Shown here piece after piece: positions 54,501 through 64,000 of a stretch of DNA of 64,000 nt. The first letter of the stretch is position 1. Every line of letters starts with the position of its first letter. The stretch comes from Meandrina meandrites. Taxonomy: Eukaryota > Cnidaria > Anthozoa > Scleractinia > Meandrinidae. Made by a program: the position numbers and the translations under genes. The stretch covers positions 11,289,403 through 11,353,402 of the forward strand of contig OY855914.1 of assembly GCA_963693305.1 (NCBI GenBank). The letters run 5' to 3'. Below the pieces are notes generated by a model, which was given only the letters and a program-made list of their open reading frames with translations, was not told the DNA's origin and did no database searches.

Positions 54501-57500
54501 GCGGCTGCTGTTAAGAACTTTGCTCCCTATATAATACAAGCCAAGTCTAAACCTTATGTTCTGACTGATAGCAAGCCTTGCGTCCAGGCTTTTGAGAAAC
54601 TATGCCGCGGCCAGTTTTCCTCCAGCCCCCGCGTAACATCATTCCTGTCCACTGTCCACTGTCAGTCGGTACCAGGTCTCGTTGCTCCACTTAGCTGGCT
54701 CTGCTAACCTGCCATCTGATTTTGCTAGCCGAAACGCCCCAGTATGTGAAGACCCCCGCTGCCAAGTCTGCTCATTTGTCTCCGAGGCTGAAAACTTTTT
54801 TTTAAATTGTTTTTTTATTGATTTGAGTTACAAAATACAAATATTACGGTGTGGTAGGTGCTAGTGTATTAATAACAATGTGCTAAGACTTAGCTGTGCG
54901 TCCTATTTCCGTTGACGATGTACTGTCTGGTCAAGCCTCCCTGCCTTTCACAAGCCGCTCTGCCTGGCTCCAAACGCAGTTGGAATGTCCTGATCTTAGG
55001 CGAGTCCACTCTCATCTTAAGCAAGGTACACGCCCGTCGAAGAAGTTGACGAATATCAAAGACGTCAAGTGTTACCTGAACTTGGTTTCCATCTCTCGCG
55101 ACGGTCTCCTCGTCGTGAAGCGTGATGAACCTTTTGCCAAGCCCCCGCGAGTGTATTGTAATCCCTCGCCCTGTCCTAGATGGCTTCCTTTCTGCCTTAC
55201 ACGTAAAGCTCAACCATCCTTCCCGCCACCAAATGAACCTGGTTATACAGCGTTACTTCTTCGCGTTAGACCTCGACAAATCCCTGGATCGGTGCTCCCA
55301 GTGTTGCCACCTTTGCTCTTCCCTGAAGAAGTTCCCTACCAGCCTTGTCGAGCAGTCTACCTCTGACCCTCCAGATGACATCGGTATTTCCTTCGCCGCA
55401 GATATCTTAAAGCGCTACCGCCAGCTGATACTCGTCGTCCGCGAGACAGCAACTTCTTTCACTGCTTCGTGCCTCCTGGATGACGAGCGCCGTGAATCTA
55501 TCCGCTCCGGTCTCCTCCGACTGTGCCTTGAACTACGACCTCTAGCTGCCCCTCCTTCTGTCATAAGAGTGGATCCCGCTCCTGGCTTCGCTTCCCTGGC
55601 CAACGACGCAACTCTTCGGCAGTACGGCTTTGTTGTAGAGGTTGGTCGCGTTAAAAATCCTAACAAGAACCCCGTAGCAGAGAAATGCGTCGCCAAACTT
55701 GGCGATGAGCTTCTCCGCATTTGTCCTGAAGGTGGTCCGATTTCCCTACTTACCTTGGCTGTGGCGACTGCCAATCTCAATACCCGTATCCGTAACAGAG
55801 GATTGTCCGCCCGGGAGATATGGCTCCAACGTGACCAGTTCACTAACTCGCAGATTCCTTTGTCCGACCTACTTCTTCTCCAACAGCAACACTCCTTACG
55901 TCTTGAGAACCATCCTGTCAGCGAAAGATCGAAAGTCCCCGGCTGCAGTTCCCGCTCACCCACGCCTGTGCAGGTCGGCGATCTGGTATACATCACTTCC
56001 GACGCCTCTAAGACCCGCGCGCGTGATCGTTATCTCGTGGTCTCTGTTGACGGCCTCTGGTGCAACTTCCGTAAGTTTGTCGGTTCCCAGTTACGTTCCA
56101 CCTCATACTGCATCAAAATATCAGAGTGCTATCGTGTTCTGGTCCTAGCTGGTCCCTCGTGTAAATTGCCATGTCGTTACAGTGCTGTTCCCTACCCTAA
56201 CGGCCACGACGCTGAGGAGGAGCTAGCCCCTACACCAGCCTCTCAAAGTCCTCCCACAGTTTCCTCGCCTGCTCCTGAAGTGCTTTCAGCTCCACCAGTT
56301 TCTTCCCTCGTTCCTGAAGAGCTTTCCGTGCCCCCAGCTCCTCGAGCTGACACCTGCCCAGCCTCTTCGCCTGTTCCTGATGTGCATACCACTACACCTG
56401 ACCCTCAAGATAATACCGCTGACCTTGATCCGTTCGCTGATACAACTGTCTCTGAACCGTTTCCAGTTGACCCTGAACCGTTTGTGAGCCCTAGGCCACG
56501 TCGGTCTGGCCGACCATCCCGCCGCCCAGCTTATCTTCAAGACTATGTCACTTAGCTTAGCCCATTTTGTAATTATAATTCTATTAGCTCGAGGCTCATG
56601 CACCTAGTTTAATTCGCGTAATATAGCTTTGCCTCGCCCTTCGCTCGTTGTTTTCCTTATGTTGGCGGAAGGAAGAAGAAATCACGCCATAGTTCGAATA
56701 GTTTCGCTCTATTGTTGTTATTCCCACTTCGCCCATAATTAGGTCGTTACCTTAGTTACACGCTGGCTTAGCGTCGTTGTTAGTTGTACACCGGCTCTCG
56801 GTTAGTAAAGTGTTTTTGCGTACGGAGTTTCGTCTCAACTTACTGGCGTAGGGTAGAGCAAGCTTTATTCTCCTTAGAAAACAAGCAAACAAACAAAAAC
56901 TTCATCTACACAGGATAAACATGTAGCAAGTTGGATTGATAATTACTTTCTTGAATGGCCCGGTGGGGTAATTATCTGGTGGTACGCTTGGAATGGTTGT
57001 AAATTAGTAAAAAATAAGCCTGCGTGAGCATGCAAAGTTTGAGAAACGTCTTCACGTGCTGACGTAATCGCCCATAAAGCCTTAGAGAGAGAAAACGGCT
57101 CACATTATTATTTACGTTAAATTATAGGTCCTCAGAGCTCCATTTGGAAGAAAACTCTCCGTGCATTTTCGGGTGATTTCGGGAAGTGAATTTGAGCTCA
57201 ACGTTACAGATGGAAGTACACAGAACAAAACTCTACTCAGTACGATCACAGATTCCTACAATGGGAAGACAACCAAAACTGGTTCTAGTTCTGTTTTGGA
57301 ACTTTCTTTCTATACAAAAGGCAATTCCAGAGTTCCTGCTAACTTGGAGATGATTATAGTGGAAGATCAAGGTAATGGTTACCCTATACCGTCTTTAAAA
57401 GCAGGTCAAAGTTTTCAGTTACGGAAATAACTGGTCAATATAAACGTTTCTCTACTTTCCTCCAATCCAGGGATAAGAAGAAGAAGCCTGGAAAAGTCTG

Positions 57501-60500
57501 GACTATTATATTTATTAGGCCCTTTGATTAATCATTTCGTTAAGCAACTAAAAACAAAAAAATAACGTTGGCTTAAGCAAATTGCAGGTATATTAATAAA
57601 AATGGCTACGTGTACCAATAGTTAGACGCATGGCCTTCTTATTCTCTTATTCATCACGCTTGAATTGTGCTTGAAAAAATTTAGATTCATTTTATTTTTA
57701 TTAAATTTCATAGGTGACGACTATTACGTTTTTTTTTTTATCGTTGGGTTGGTCTTATTATGAATATTTGTTGTTTTCGTTTTTTTGTTTTTTCACCTAG
57801 GTTCGCTCCCATCACTTATAATATCAAACAGCACATTTTCCAACAACTTTAAGTCGGGGATTACAATCTACGATCTGATTGGCCATTCTCAAATTTCTGG
57901 GAGTATGGTTACAAGAAACGGAGATGTCGGTGTACTCATCAATCAAGCAAACGGACAACTCTTTGTCACTTCGTCGGTGTTTGAAAATAACCAAAAAGGT
58001 GGCGTCCACATGGAGAAGATGACCGGATCTGTTGTCCTTCAATCCGTCCACTCCTTGAAAAACCAAGAATCAGGAGTCATAATCAAAACAGGAACTATAA
58101 CTCTCGAAATATCTGACAGCCACGTTGATGAGAATTCGGGTCAAGGCTTATACATATCAAATCAGCTCGACTCCGTTATAAATATTTTCAGCAGTCAGTT
58201 CACTCTTAACAGCGGAGGCGGAGGAATATATTTACAGGACTTCAGTGGACGTTGTAAAGTTCGTATTTCAAACGTATCGTCGCTTCGAAATTCGCAGAAC
58301 GGGGCTTTGTTTGAAAAAGTAAAGGCCATCAGTTTGAATGTTACATCCTCTTCGTTTGACGGGAACACCTTATATGGAGTTTATGTGAATCAAGTTTTGA
58401 CAAGTAACCTGAATTTGCAGAAAATTTCCACGTCAAACAATTTTAAACATGGTGTATATGTTTTGAACGGAGGCACCAGTGTAAATGTAGAGTCTTTGTC
58501 TTCTATCAGTAACCAATATGATGGATTTACCGTGGATCGTCAAGAGGGACAGCTTAGGTTAAAGGACTGCTTCATTAAAGGAAACAAACGGCACGGAATA
58601 TGGCTCTATGATAATTATTACGGTCGTCTTCAATCAGCTCATCTTGAAAACTGCAGTGTTTTGGAAAGCAGCAGATATGGTGTCCTATTTCGTCTGAGCC
58701 TTGAATTTTGGCAAAGCGCTAAGAACTATACTGTTACTGTGGCAAACTCTACAATTGCCAATAATGCTCTTGGTGGATGTCGGTTTTACCCTTCGCATTG
58801 CAGCTACCGTAGAGCACGTCATAGACGCGTTCAACTCTTATTTGATGGAAACAAAGTGACGCAAAACAAGAAATTCGGTTTGCACATCTACGGTCCGGAA
58901 TGGTATGAGCTGCGTGCTGTCTTCGCAAACAACGAAATTAAGAACAATAGCGGATATGCGATGAAGGTAGCTCACTACGACTATAGCTGTCCGGACTATC
59001 GTTCCTTTCCTGTCAATGTAAAAGTTATATCGAACACGTTCATCCACAATGACGGCGACTATACTGTTTTTGTTGACTACAATACCTTACCAAAAATGCG
59101 TTACATTGTCATCAAGAACAACACCTTTTTCGAGAACCGAGTTGTCCGGTCGTTTTTCAGTGACTATGTCCGTACTCGAACACAAGCTGCTTTAGTTGTG
59201 AAGGAAGGGACGGCCATCGTGAAGCATAATTCGTTTAGCAACCCTTTGTTACCTCACGAAATGGCAACTCTGCTTAAAGATCACGAAAGATTTATTCAAG
59301 CAAGTGAAAATTGGTGGGGCTCAAGAGATGAATGCAAAATAAAGGAGAGGATTTTTGACTTTGCCGATCGAGTCGAACTTGCACAGATTAAGTACTACCC
59401 ATTTCTGGATTCCGATAACTCTACCAACGTTAAAGTCCATGGTGGCAGCAGGCCTTTCTGTTTTCTTCAAGGAAACAGATTAGGTGGAACACTAAACGAG
59501 GCATTTACTTTGCCAAAAGATGGTGCCACTTATCAAGTAATCGGGGACGTCATAGTTCTACCTAAAGGCGTTTTAACCATCGAAGCAAACGTCACACTGG
59601 AATTCCCGTTGCAGGCCGTTTTGATGATTTTTGGACAAGTTATTGTCAAAGGTGCAGACAGAGAAAGAGTCAGGTTCATCCCAAAGACACCTTTGGAGAA
59701 GGAGCTCAGACTTGTTGGTGGCCCTGGTCCATGGGATGGAAGACTTGAAATATGGTTCAATAACACATGGATGCCGGTGTGTATAAACTACTACGAACAT
59801 GAGGTTGGAGTTGTATGCAGGCAGTTAGGATATGAAGCTAATACTTACAGTTATCGAAGTTCCAGCGGAAAAGAAAAGACTTTTATCCATTATGTTCGCT
59901 GTGATACAGATGACAATGACAATATCATGCACTGCAACAGGATCAACTGGATCTCTTTGCCATCATGCTCAAATAACGTTGCATATATACGCTGCAAAAC
60001 CCCTTACTGGGCTGGCGTTCACTTGACAATAACACCAAAGATAAGTAGCATCAAGGATCTCGACATAAGCTACGCCGGCTTTGCTTACAGAAACGACCTT
60101 AGCATTCCTGGTATTGCCTTAAGGGTGGACCTCAATCAACACAACCTTAGCGGAGTCTCCGTGGATAATTCTGCCGCTGTCGGCTTACAAATGATGTATC
60201 CAGATCCCTTTAAAATTTCACACGACATGATGAATTCCACAATAACCAATATAGAATCCGATGGAATTAGACTGGAAACTCCATTTCTTAACCTTTTAAC
60301 AACTGACGTTGTAAACACGAAAGGCTATGGGTTTTTGTATTATTATAACTGGAAATCCCTAAACGCCCATGTTAACAAAATTGCGGACATGAGTGTGAAG
60401 AAACATATCCACTTGTGCTCTGCGAATAATACTTTTATCGATGATTCTAGTCTGGTGTATTATCTGGTTGTAACAACAAAAAGCAGTCGTGCCTGCGAGA

Positions 60501-63500
60501 AGGTGGTCACAGTTCCACAGGGTTATAGCATTGGCATGCAACTCATCCATCATAATATAAGTTCATATGTAGTATTCCACGTCTATAGTGGAATAAACAA
60601 GACATCAAGCACTCTATGGGATATCCACTCATTAAGCTGGTCAAGCCGCCCTGCTTGGAAGTCAAACGCAAGCTCAGTCCTTTTCGAAAGTTCATATAAT
60701 TACTGGAATTACTGGAGCACAGTGCATTTTGTGCTGTTCCTCATCAAAGGTAAGCCTTTCTCTGAACAGTTGCATTTTGTAAATAACGCTTTTAATTAGA
60801 ATGCACAGCGACGCGACCAGAATGCATTGCGCTATGATGGAGCCTCGCTTTGTGCTGAAGTCACAAAAAACGCAAGGACTAATTTTAGTTTGAATACATG
60901 GAAGTCTGTCAAAGCCGCCGAATTGCCGCGAAAAACGGTGCAAAATGCAGCAACAGCACATGGCAGCGACTGCACAACAACAAAACGGAAAAATATTTGT
61001 AAAGGCACCATAAAGCTTCCAGTATAACTTGTATATGCTTTAATTTGAGCTGATCAATCCATTTGCTGCCATGACGTGTAAACTATTTACGATACAATGC
61101 CGAATTTTGTTGCAAGAAAGAACTTCCTCACCTCGCTAGATGGTTGAACTACTTTCTAAGCTTAAACCTTGCTAGATCTATGATCTTTCTGTTTGCCAAA
61201 AATTGCCAAAATAACCGCAGCAAATTCATATACTTGGGCTACACTAGTTTTTGGTTTTTATTGCCGCATCCTTGCAGTTTTAAAATGTAATTTACTGAAA
61301 CTATCTGCTGTCTCAGTTTTGAACTACAAAAAGTTGGTAATAATTACAATAGATTTAAGCAGGCCTAATAGCAGAGCTCCCATTTATTATTTTTTATTTG
61401 ACTTTCCCTTGTTCCCAAATAGGTAGCCACATCATTAACTTTTTTTTTTTTTTAAAGAAGATTTTTTATTTCAAACACAGACACTAGTTACAGATTACAA
61501 ATTATATAAGTACAGTTTATGATTATTACAATTATATAGTTAGAGTTTACATATTTTCAACTTGTATAGATTACGCATATAGAGTAATTAGAGTGATTAA
61601 AGATAATTAAAGTACAGCAGCCCAAGTGCGAAAAAATTTTGGTAGTGCTTTTTTCGCAGTCGCGATCTCTTTAATAGTGGCCCATATGAGTACAAGATAA
61701 AAGACGCACACATCAAATTTTAGTAAATTTTTTATAACGTTTACTGTAGAGTAACACCTCTAAGATTTATTCATTGTAAATAGGACTTTATGAAGGCGGA
61801 TAAAATTGTTTCGATTTGCTAAAAACATTCAGGGCCAAAACAACTCATAGAAAAAAAAATATAAAATCATTTCTGGTAAGCAAATTATTCTGCGGTAGGA
61901 AAAGTCTGAACTCACTCAATCATTGAAGCAGAGGTAACTCGCAACTGGAACAGGGTACCTTTTTTGCAATTTTTCTCTGGAACAGGGTCGCAAATTCATC
62001 ATTTTTACTCTGGAACAGGTCAAGAGTCTCAGAGAGTCAGCGGCTCACCCCCGTAGTAAAATTAAAGGAGTACCCCCCCCCCCCCCCCCCCCTCCCCCGG
62101 GCTCGCAACGAGACCGGCGTAAACATTCGTTTACGCATCTGAAATCACGCCTACGAGATTTCGACACACTCACTAACAAGAGAAATAAAAAACAATGTAA
62201 CCGAGTAAAATAGAGCAGTTGGACAAGAGATCGGTGAAATAAATTTTGGTTTGTGCAGTTTCGCTGAGTAGTTTTACTCGTTTTTGACTTACATTAATTG
62301 GTTGCGGCGTATTTCTGTACGTGTAGTTTGTAATTTGCAAGTTGAAATCGTGCAACTTACTAATTTAATATTCTCAAAATCCGAAAATGAACATCACAGT
62401 TAACTCCACCAACTTAAACGCAAAATTTGAAACAAAAACTTAATAGACGATGACTGAATAAAATGTACAAACGTGAACGGAAAGCAGCCTTATTGAATTT
62501 ATAATTTACGGGATCGTAACACAACTTCCAATTCGTTCATAAATGTAGTATAAACAAATTTTCGCAATAAAATTAGACTTATACTCTGTTTATACATTTA
62601 GGTTTGTTACCCCATATTTGGAGAAGGCTTGTTTTAAAATTCTGCAGGGCAAAGCTGTCAAACCAGCCAATGAAAAGTATCGAAGACGAACACGGAAGTT
62701 TCGTTATAGGCTTACTCCAGCACCACCGACATCCGTACATAATATGAATATTTATCAGCAAAGATTAATCTCTTTCTTTCTATCGGTGTAACCTTTTACG
62801 GTCTTTTATCCTTCAGTTCAGTGAACTTGATCGGCTCTGAGCTCAGCCTTCATGGTCAGCCGCGGCAACCGTAAACACTACTTCAACTCTCTATTTTTGA
62901 CTAGTAGTCGATGTTAAGGTCAGCAAATATTTCGGATCTTCCCATTTAATAAGAGCGGAGTATCCTAAATAATTTGGCATAATTTATCCTAATGTGGATG
63001 AGTAAACAGAGCGAGAAATATTAACGAAGAACTGTATTTTCCACCACGCTCAGTCTACCTTTCTTTCATTCAGCTTAAAAAGTGAACAACGTACCAACTA
63101 TTTTGCCGCCTTTCATATAATTTCTTCATTTAAGTTGAAATGGAATGTCCAGATCATTTGTTTTTAACATGAGAAAAATTTCTAAACTAATGTAGTGTTC
63201 TTCCAAATCTCTACGACAAGTAAGTTAACACTCAACGAACCGAAAATGTTTGTACATCACTTTTGCGTAAGAAGGACTCCAAATAAACATTAATTTTATC
63301 CACGAATCAGGGTATAGTGGCAACGCTGTATTGTAAAAGTTATGTATAACATCATTTGTTTAATCTTGTATAGCTTAACCGACAGTACCTTTTGCTGACT
63401 CTTGTGCGCTAAACTATCTTTCTTTCAAATCACAGACACGAACAAAATGGACCTGAAATCGGCGAACCTGATCATTTCTAAAAGCAATTTTATCAATAAC

Positions 63501-63924
63501 GCCCGTGGAGGAATCTATTTAGGTGGTGAAGACTGCGGAAACATTCAAATCCTAAACTCAGTCGTACAAGACTCCCTGGGTGATAATGGCCTGACGACGG
63601 GATTTTCAAACGTGAAGAGCCTGAACCTTCTGAACTGTTCCTTTATTGGAAACAAGGTTGGAATCAAGCTTACTTCGTTTTCAGGCAACGTTAAAATCGA
63701 AGATACCAAAGTTTCAAACTCAACGTCTTATGCACTTTTCATAGCTTCTGATGGTCAGAAAACAGTCCATCTTCAAAGCAGCAGTGTTACTCACAGCAAT
63801 GGATATGGCATTTATCTCTATGGTTACTATGAAGACGTAAGACTTCTTGTAACCAAAACCTTTTTTGGATGGAACAAAGCTACTTCCGTATACTCAAACA
63901 TCCGTTACAGCCGAAGCAGACCTG
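47975..63924 (+). CDS. Bark beetle/anakonda-like protein (SRCR, CUB-like, parallel beta-helix), 5' part
   Basis: Exons by frame and splice sites: 47975-48578, 49871-50355, 57128-57371, 57801-60749, 63436-63924, the last with a donor (GTATGT), so the gene continues beyond the window. The product starts with a signal peptide ([16 protein letters not shown]), then a beta-helix cap, an SRCR domain, a beta-helix segment, a CUB-like segment, many parallel beta-helix repeats, a second SRCR domain and more beta-helix. This order is that of Drosophila Bark beetle/Anakonda, a large single-pass membrane protein that organises tricellular septate junctions. Cnidarians have septate junctions, so a junctional or adhesive role is plausible but inferred. 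An acceptor-like TTTCAG at 47933 suggests a 5' UTR exon joins just before the ATG. The second intron holds an LTR retrotransposon. Confidence 0.8.
48579..49870 (+). other. Intron 1 of the bark beetle-like gene with clustered palindromes
   Basis: Apart from the palindromic motif cluster (49010-49580) and the G24 run (49650-49673), nothing coding is seen. Confidence 0.6.
49010..49580. repeat. Cluster of GTTGTCGACAAC / GTTATCGATAAC palindromes
   Basis: At least fourteen copies or near copies of palindromic words such as TAGTTGTCGACAACTA, GTTATCGATAAC and GTTGTCGATAAC occur on both strands, 15-60 bases apart, across 570 bases. Dense short palindromes are typical of subterminal transposase-binding repeats of a MITE (hAT-like) or of satellite-like arrays. 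Confidence 0.7.
49871..50355 (+). CDS. Exon 2: end of SRCR and beta-helix segment
   Basis: The acceptor GCGACAG ends at 49870 and the donor GTAAGA starts at 50356 (phase 0). After [10 protein letters not shown] comes [15 protein letters not shown] and repeated short strands with Asn/Ser turns ([20 protein letters not shown]), a beta-helix pattern. Confidence 0.8.
51194..51357 (+). repeat. 5' LTR
   Basis: Begins CGCCATAG and ends ACTGGCG; the 5-bp termini CGCCA/TGGCG are complementary instead of the usual TG...CA. The primer-binding-like TGGTGGCAGCG follows at once. Confidence 0.85.
51471..52314 (+). pseudogene. gag-like gene, frameshifted
   Basis: Starts at ATG 51471 ([18 protein letters not shown]). 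The first frame carries [20 protein letters not shown], a capsid-like helical segment, and runs to about 51850, where a T7 run shifts it; the frame at 51826-52314 carries on with [20 protein letters not shown]. It would form the particle core. The later part (52154-52470) changes frame again. Confidence 0.7.
52474..52983 (+). pseudogene. Retroviral-type aspartic protease remnant
   Basis: [12 protein letters not shown] is the catalytic D-T-G motif; [14 protein letters not shown] matches the I-(I/L)-G-x-x-F flap-to-C-terminal block of retropepsins. The frame ends in a TAA at 52981 in the middle of the polyprotein and a change of frame follows, so it is cut off from the reverse transcriptase. 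Confidence 0.75.
53097..54790 (+). pseudogene. Reverse transcriptase and RNase H
   Basis: A 536-codon open frame (to 54707) includes [46 protein letters not shown] and the catalytic IADDLYCGG, with ADD in place of the usual Y-x-D-D. RNase H motifs follow: [22 protein letters not shown] and VLTDSKPC. Near 54670 the frame shifts and [14 protein letters not shown], typical of the RNase H end, goes on in another frame. A roughly 90-bp T-rich insert (54797-54890) separates it from the integrase. Confidence 0.85.
54896..56555 (+). pseudogene. Integrase, frameshifted near its start
   Basis: The N-terminal part is in the frame of 54896-55140 and the rest in the frame of 55122-56555. The zinc-binding H-H-C-C domain ([12 protein letters not shown] ... 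CSQCCHLC) is followed by the D,D-E core: [19 protein letters not shown] and KNPVAEK. A C-terminal Pro-rich tail with [17 protein letters not shown], an SH3-like GPF-type end, closes the polyprotein at TAG 56553. It would insert the cDNA. Confidence 0.8.
56685..56848 (+). repeat. 3' LTR
   Basis: Differs from the 5' LTR at four of 164 bases (C/A, T/C, T/C, C/T). The polypurine tract GGAAGGAAGAAGAAA lies directly upstream. Confidence 0.85.
57128..57371 (+). CDS. Exon 3: CUB-like segment
   Basis: The acceptor ATTATAG ends at 57127, the donor GTAATG follows 57371 (phase 1). [37 protein letters not shown] and [11 protein letters not shown] have the spacing of a CUB domain without the usual cysteines, as found in Bark/Anakonda repeats. 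Confidence 0.75.
57801..60749 (+). CDS. Exon 4 (2.9 kb): parallel beta-helix repeats and second SRCR domain
   Basis: A single 983-codon open exon between acceptor TTCACCTAG (57800) and donor GTAAGC (60750). The first two thirds are parallel beta-helix repeats of about 22-25 residues ([41 protein letters not shown]). The second SRCR domain starts near 59695 ([52 protein letters not shown]), and another beta-helix segment follows. Many N-x-S/T sites fit a secreted or surface protein. Confidence 0.85.
60750..63435 (+). other. Intron 4 of the bark beetle-like gene
   Basis: No exon seen in 2.7 kb. A T-headed AT-rich block (about 61439-61625) reads on the minus strand as the 3' end of a poly-A-tailed retroposon. 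A C20 run lies at 62073-62092, preceded by repeated CTGGAACAGG phrases (61945-62020) of a dispersed repeat. Confidence 0.55.
61439..61625 (-). repeat. Poly-A-tailed retroposon 3' remnant, minus orientation
   Basis: A T14 run followed by AAAGAAGATTTTTTATTTCA and short AT-rich phrases (ACAGTTTATGATTATTACAA) is what a reversed LINE/SINE tail looks like, with AATAAA on the minus strand close to the tail. A similar T-rich insert lies at 54797-54890 inside the LTR element. Confidence 0.4.
63436..63924 (+). CDS. Exon 5: further beta-helix repeats; gene runs off the window
   Basis: The acceptor ATCACAG ends at 63435 and the donor GTATGT starts at 63925. [33 protein letters not shown] and [16 protein letters not shown] continue the beta-helix pattern of exon 4 in the same phase, confirming that the gene goes on to the right. 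Confidence 0.8.
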
Positions 63925-64000
63925 GTATGTCAAAAGCAGTCTTTCTGTACTTTTTTAATGAACCAGGGCCCCGTAATAAACATTGACGAATCCCCGCAGT

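Larger units (their letters stand above)
51194..56848 (+). mobile_element. Degenerate Ty3/Gypsy-like LTR retrotransposon in intron 2 of the bark beetle-like gene
   Basis: Two 164-bp direct repeats (51194-51357 and 56685-56848) bound gag and pol remnants in the order gag, protease, reverse transcriptase, RNase H, integrase. TGGTGGCAGCG directly after the 5' LTR is a primer-binding-like site; GGAAGGAAGAAGAAA just before the 3' LTR is the polypurine tract. The LTRs differ at four positions, so the insertion is fairly recent, yet the coding part has several frameshifts and an in-frame stop. Only TAG can be proposed as a target duplication. The element has the same orientation as the gene. Confidence 0.9.

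Noticed and set aside
55415..55996. 193-codon minus-strand frame
   Set aside because: It is antisense to the integrase core, whose D,D-E motifs are clearly on the plus strand.

Overview
The window looks like metazoan nuclear DNA, most likely from an anthozoan cnidarian (a stony coral or close relative). It carries two intron-rich genes for extracellular adhesion-type proteins, and the space between them is crowded with transposons, fold-back repeats, microsatellites and long homopolymer runs. No rRNA or tRNA gene and no CRISPR array was seen. The species assignment is inference from gene and repeat style, not from a search.

Region 1 (1 to about 9195) is strikingly AT-rich and compact, unlike everything after it. 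It has intronless, closely packed genes: a protein-primed-type family B DNA polymerase like those of Polintons/adintoviruses (broken by single-base frameshifts), a poxvirus VLTF3-like zinc-ribbon transcription factor, a small C2H2 zinc-finger protein, a two-helix membrane protein, a tail-fibre-like protein, a reduced eEF1A-like GTPase and an acidic Asp/Ser-tailed protein. Upstream of these lie hairpin-bearing repeats and a strongly folded non-coding segment. I read this as an endogenous virus-like element, probably extending left of the window, lying upstream of or inside an intron of the first host gene. It is the best candidate for an undescribed system, above all because of the GTPase, which keeps the G domain and a domain III-like part but seems to lack domain II.

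Region 2 (9388-24088, + strand) is the 3' part of a host gene for a type I membrane protein: one EGF-like module, a von Willebrand factor D domain over several exons, about ten tandem tenascin-type EGF repeats, two cadherin repeats, a Ser/Thr-rich stalk, one transmembrane helix and a short tail. Its introns hold several MITE-like inverted-repeat elements and a (TTCC)n tract.

Region 3 (24089-47974) is intergenic. It holds long AGC/AGT and GATGA microsatellites, an apparently intact CR1/L2-like non-LTR retrotransposon with a 2A-like motif, PHD finger, endonuclease and reverse transcriptase, a DNA transposon carrying a Myb/SANT-like gene, an 83-bp minisatellite and many inverted repeats. I found no convincing host gene between 32.7 and 47.9 kb.

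Region 4 (47975-63924, + strand, continuing past the window) is a gene resembling Drosophila bark beetle/anakonda: signal peptide, SRCR domain, CUB-like segment, parallel beta-helix repeats, second SRCR domain, more beta-helix. Its second intron contains a degenerate Ty3/Gypsy-like LTR retrotransposon with 164-bp LTRs. Both host genes are on the + strand and encode adhesion-type extracellular proteins, but nothing in the sequence shows they act together.
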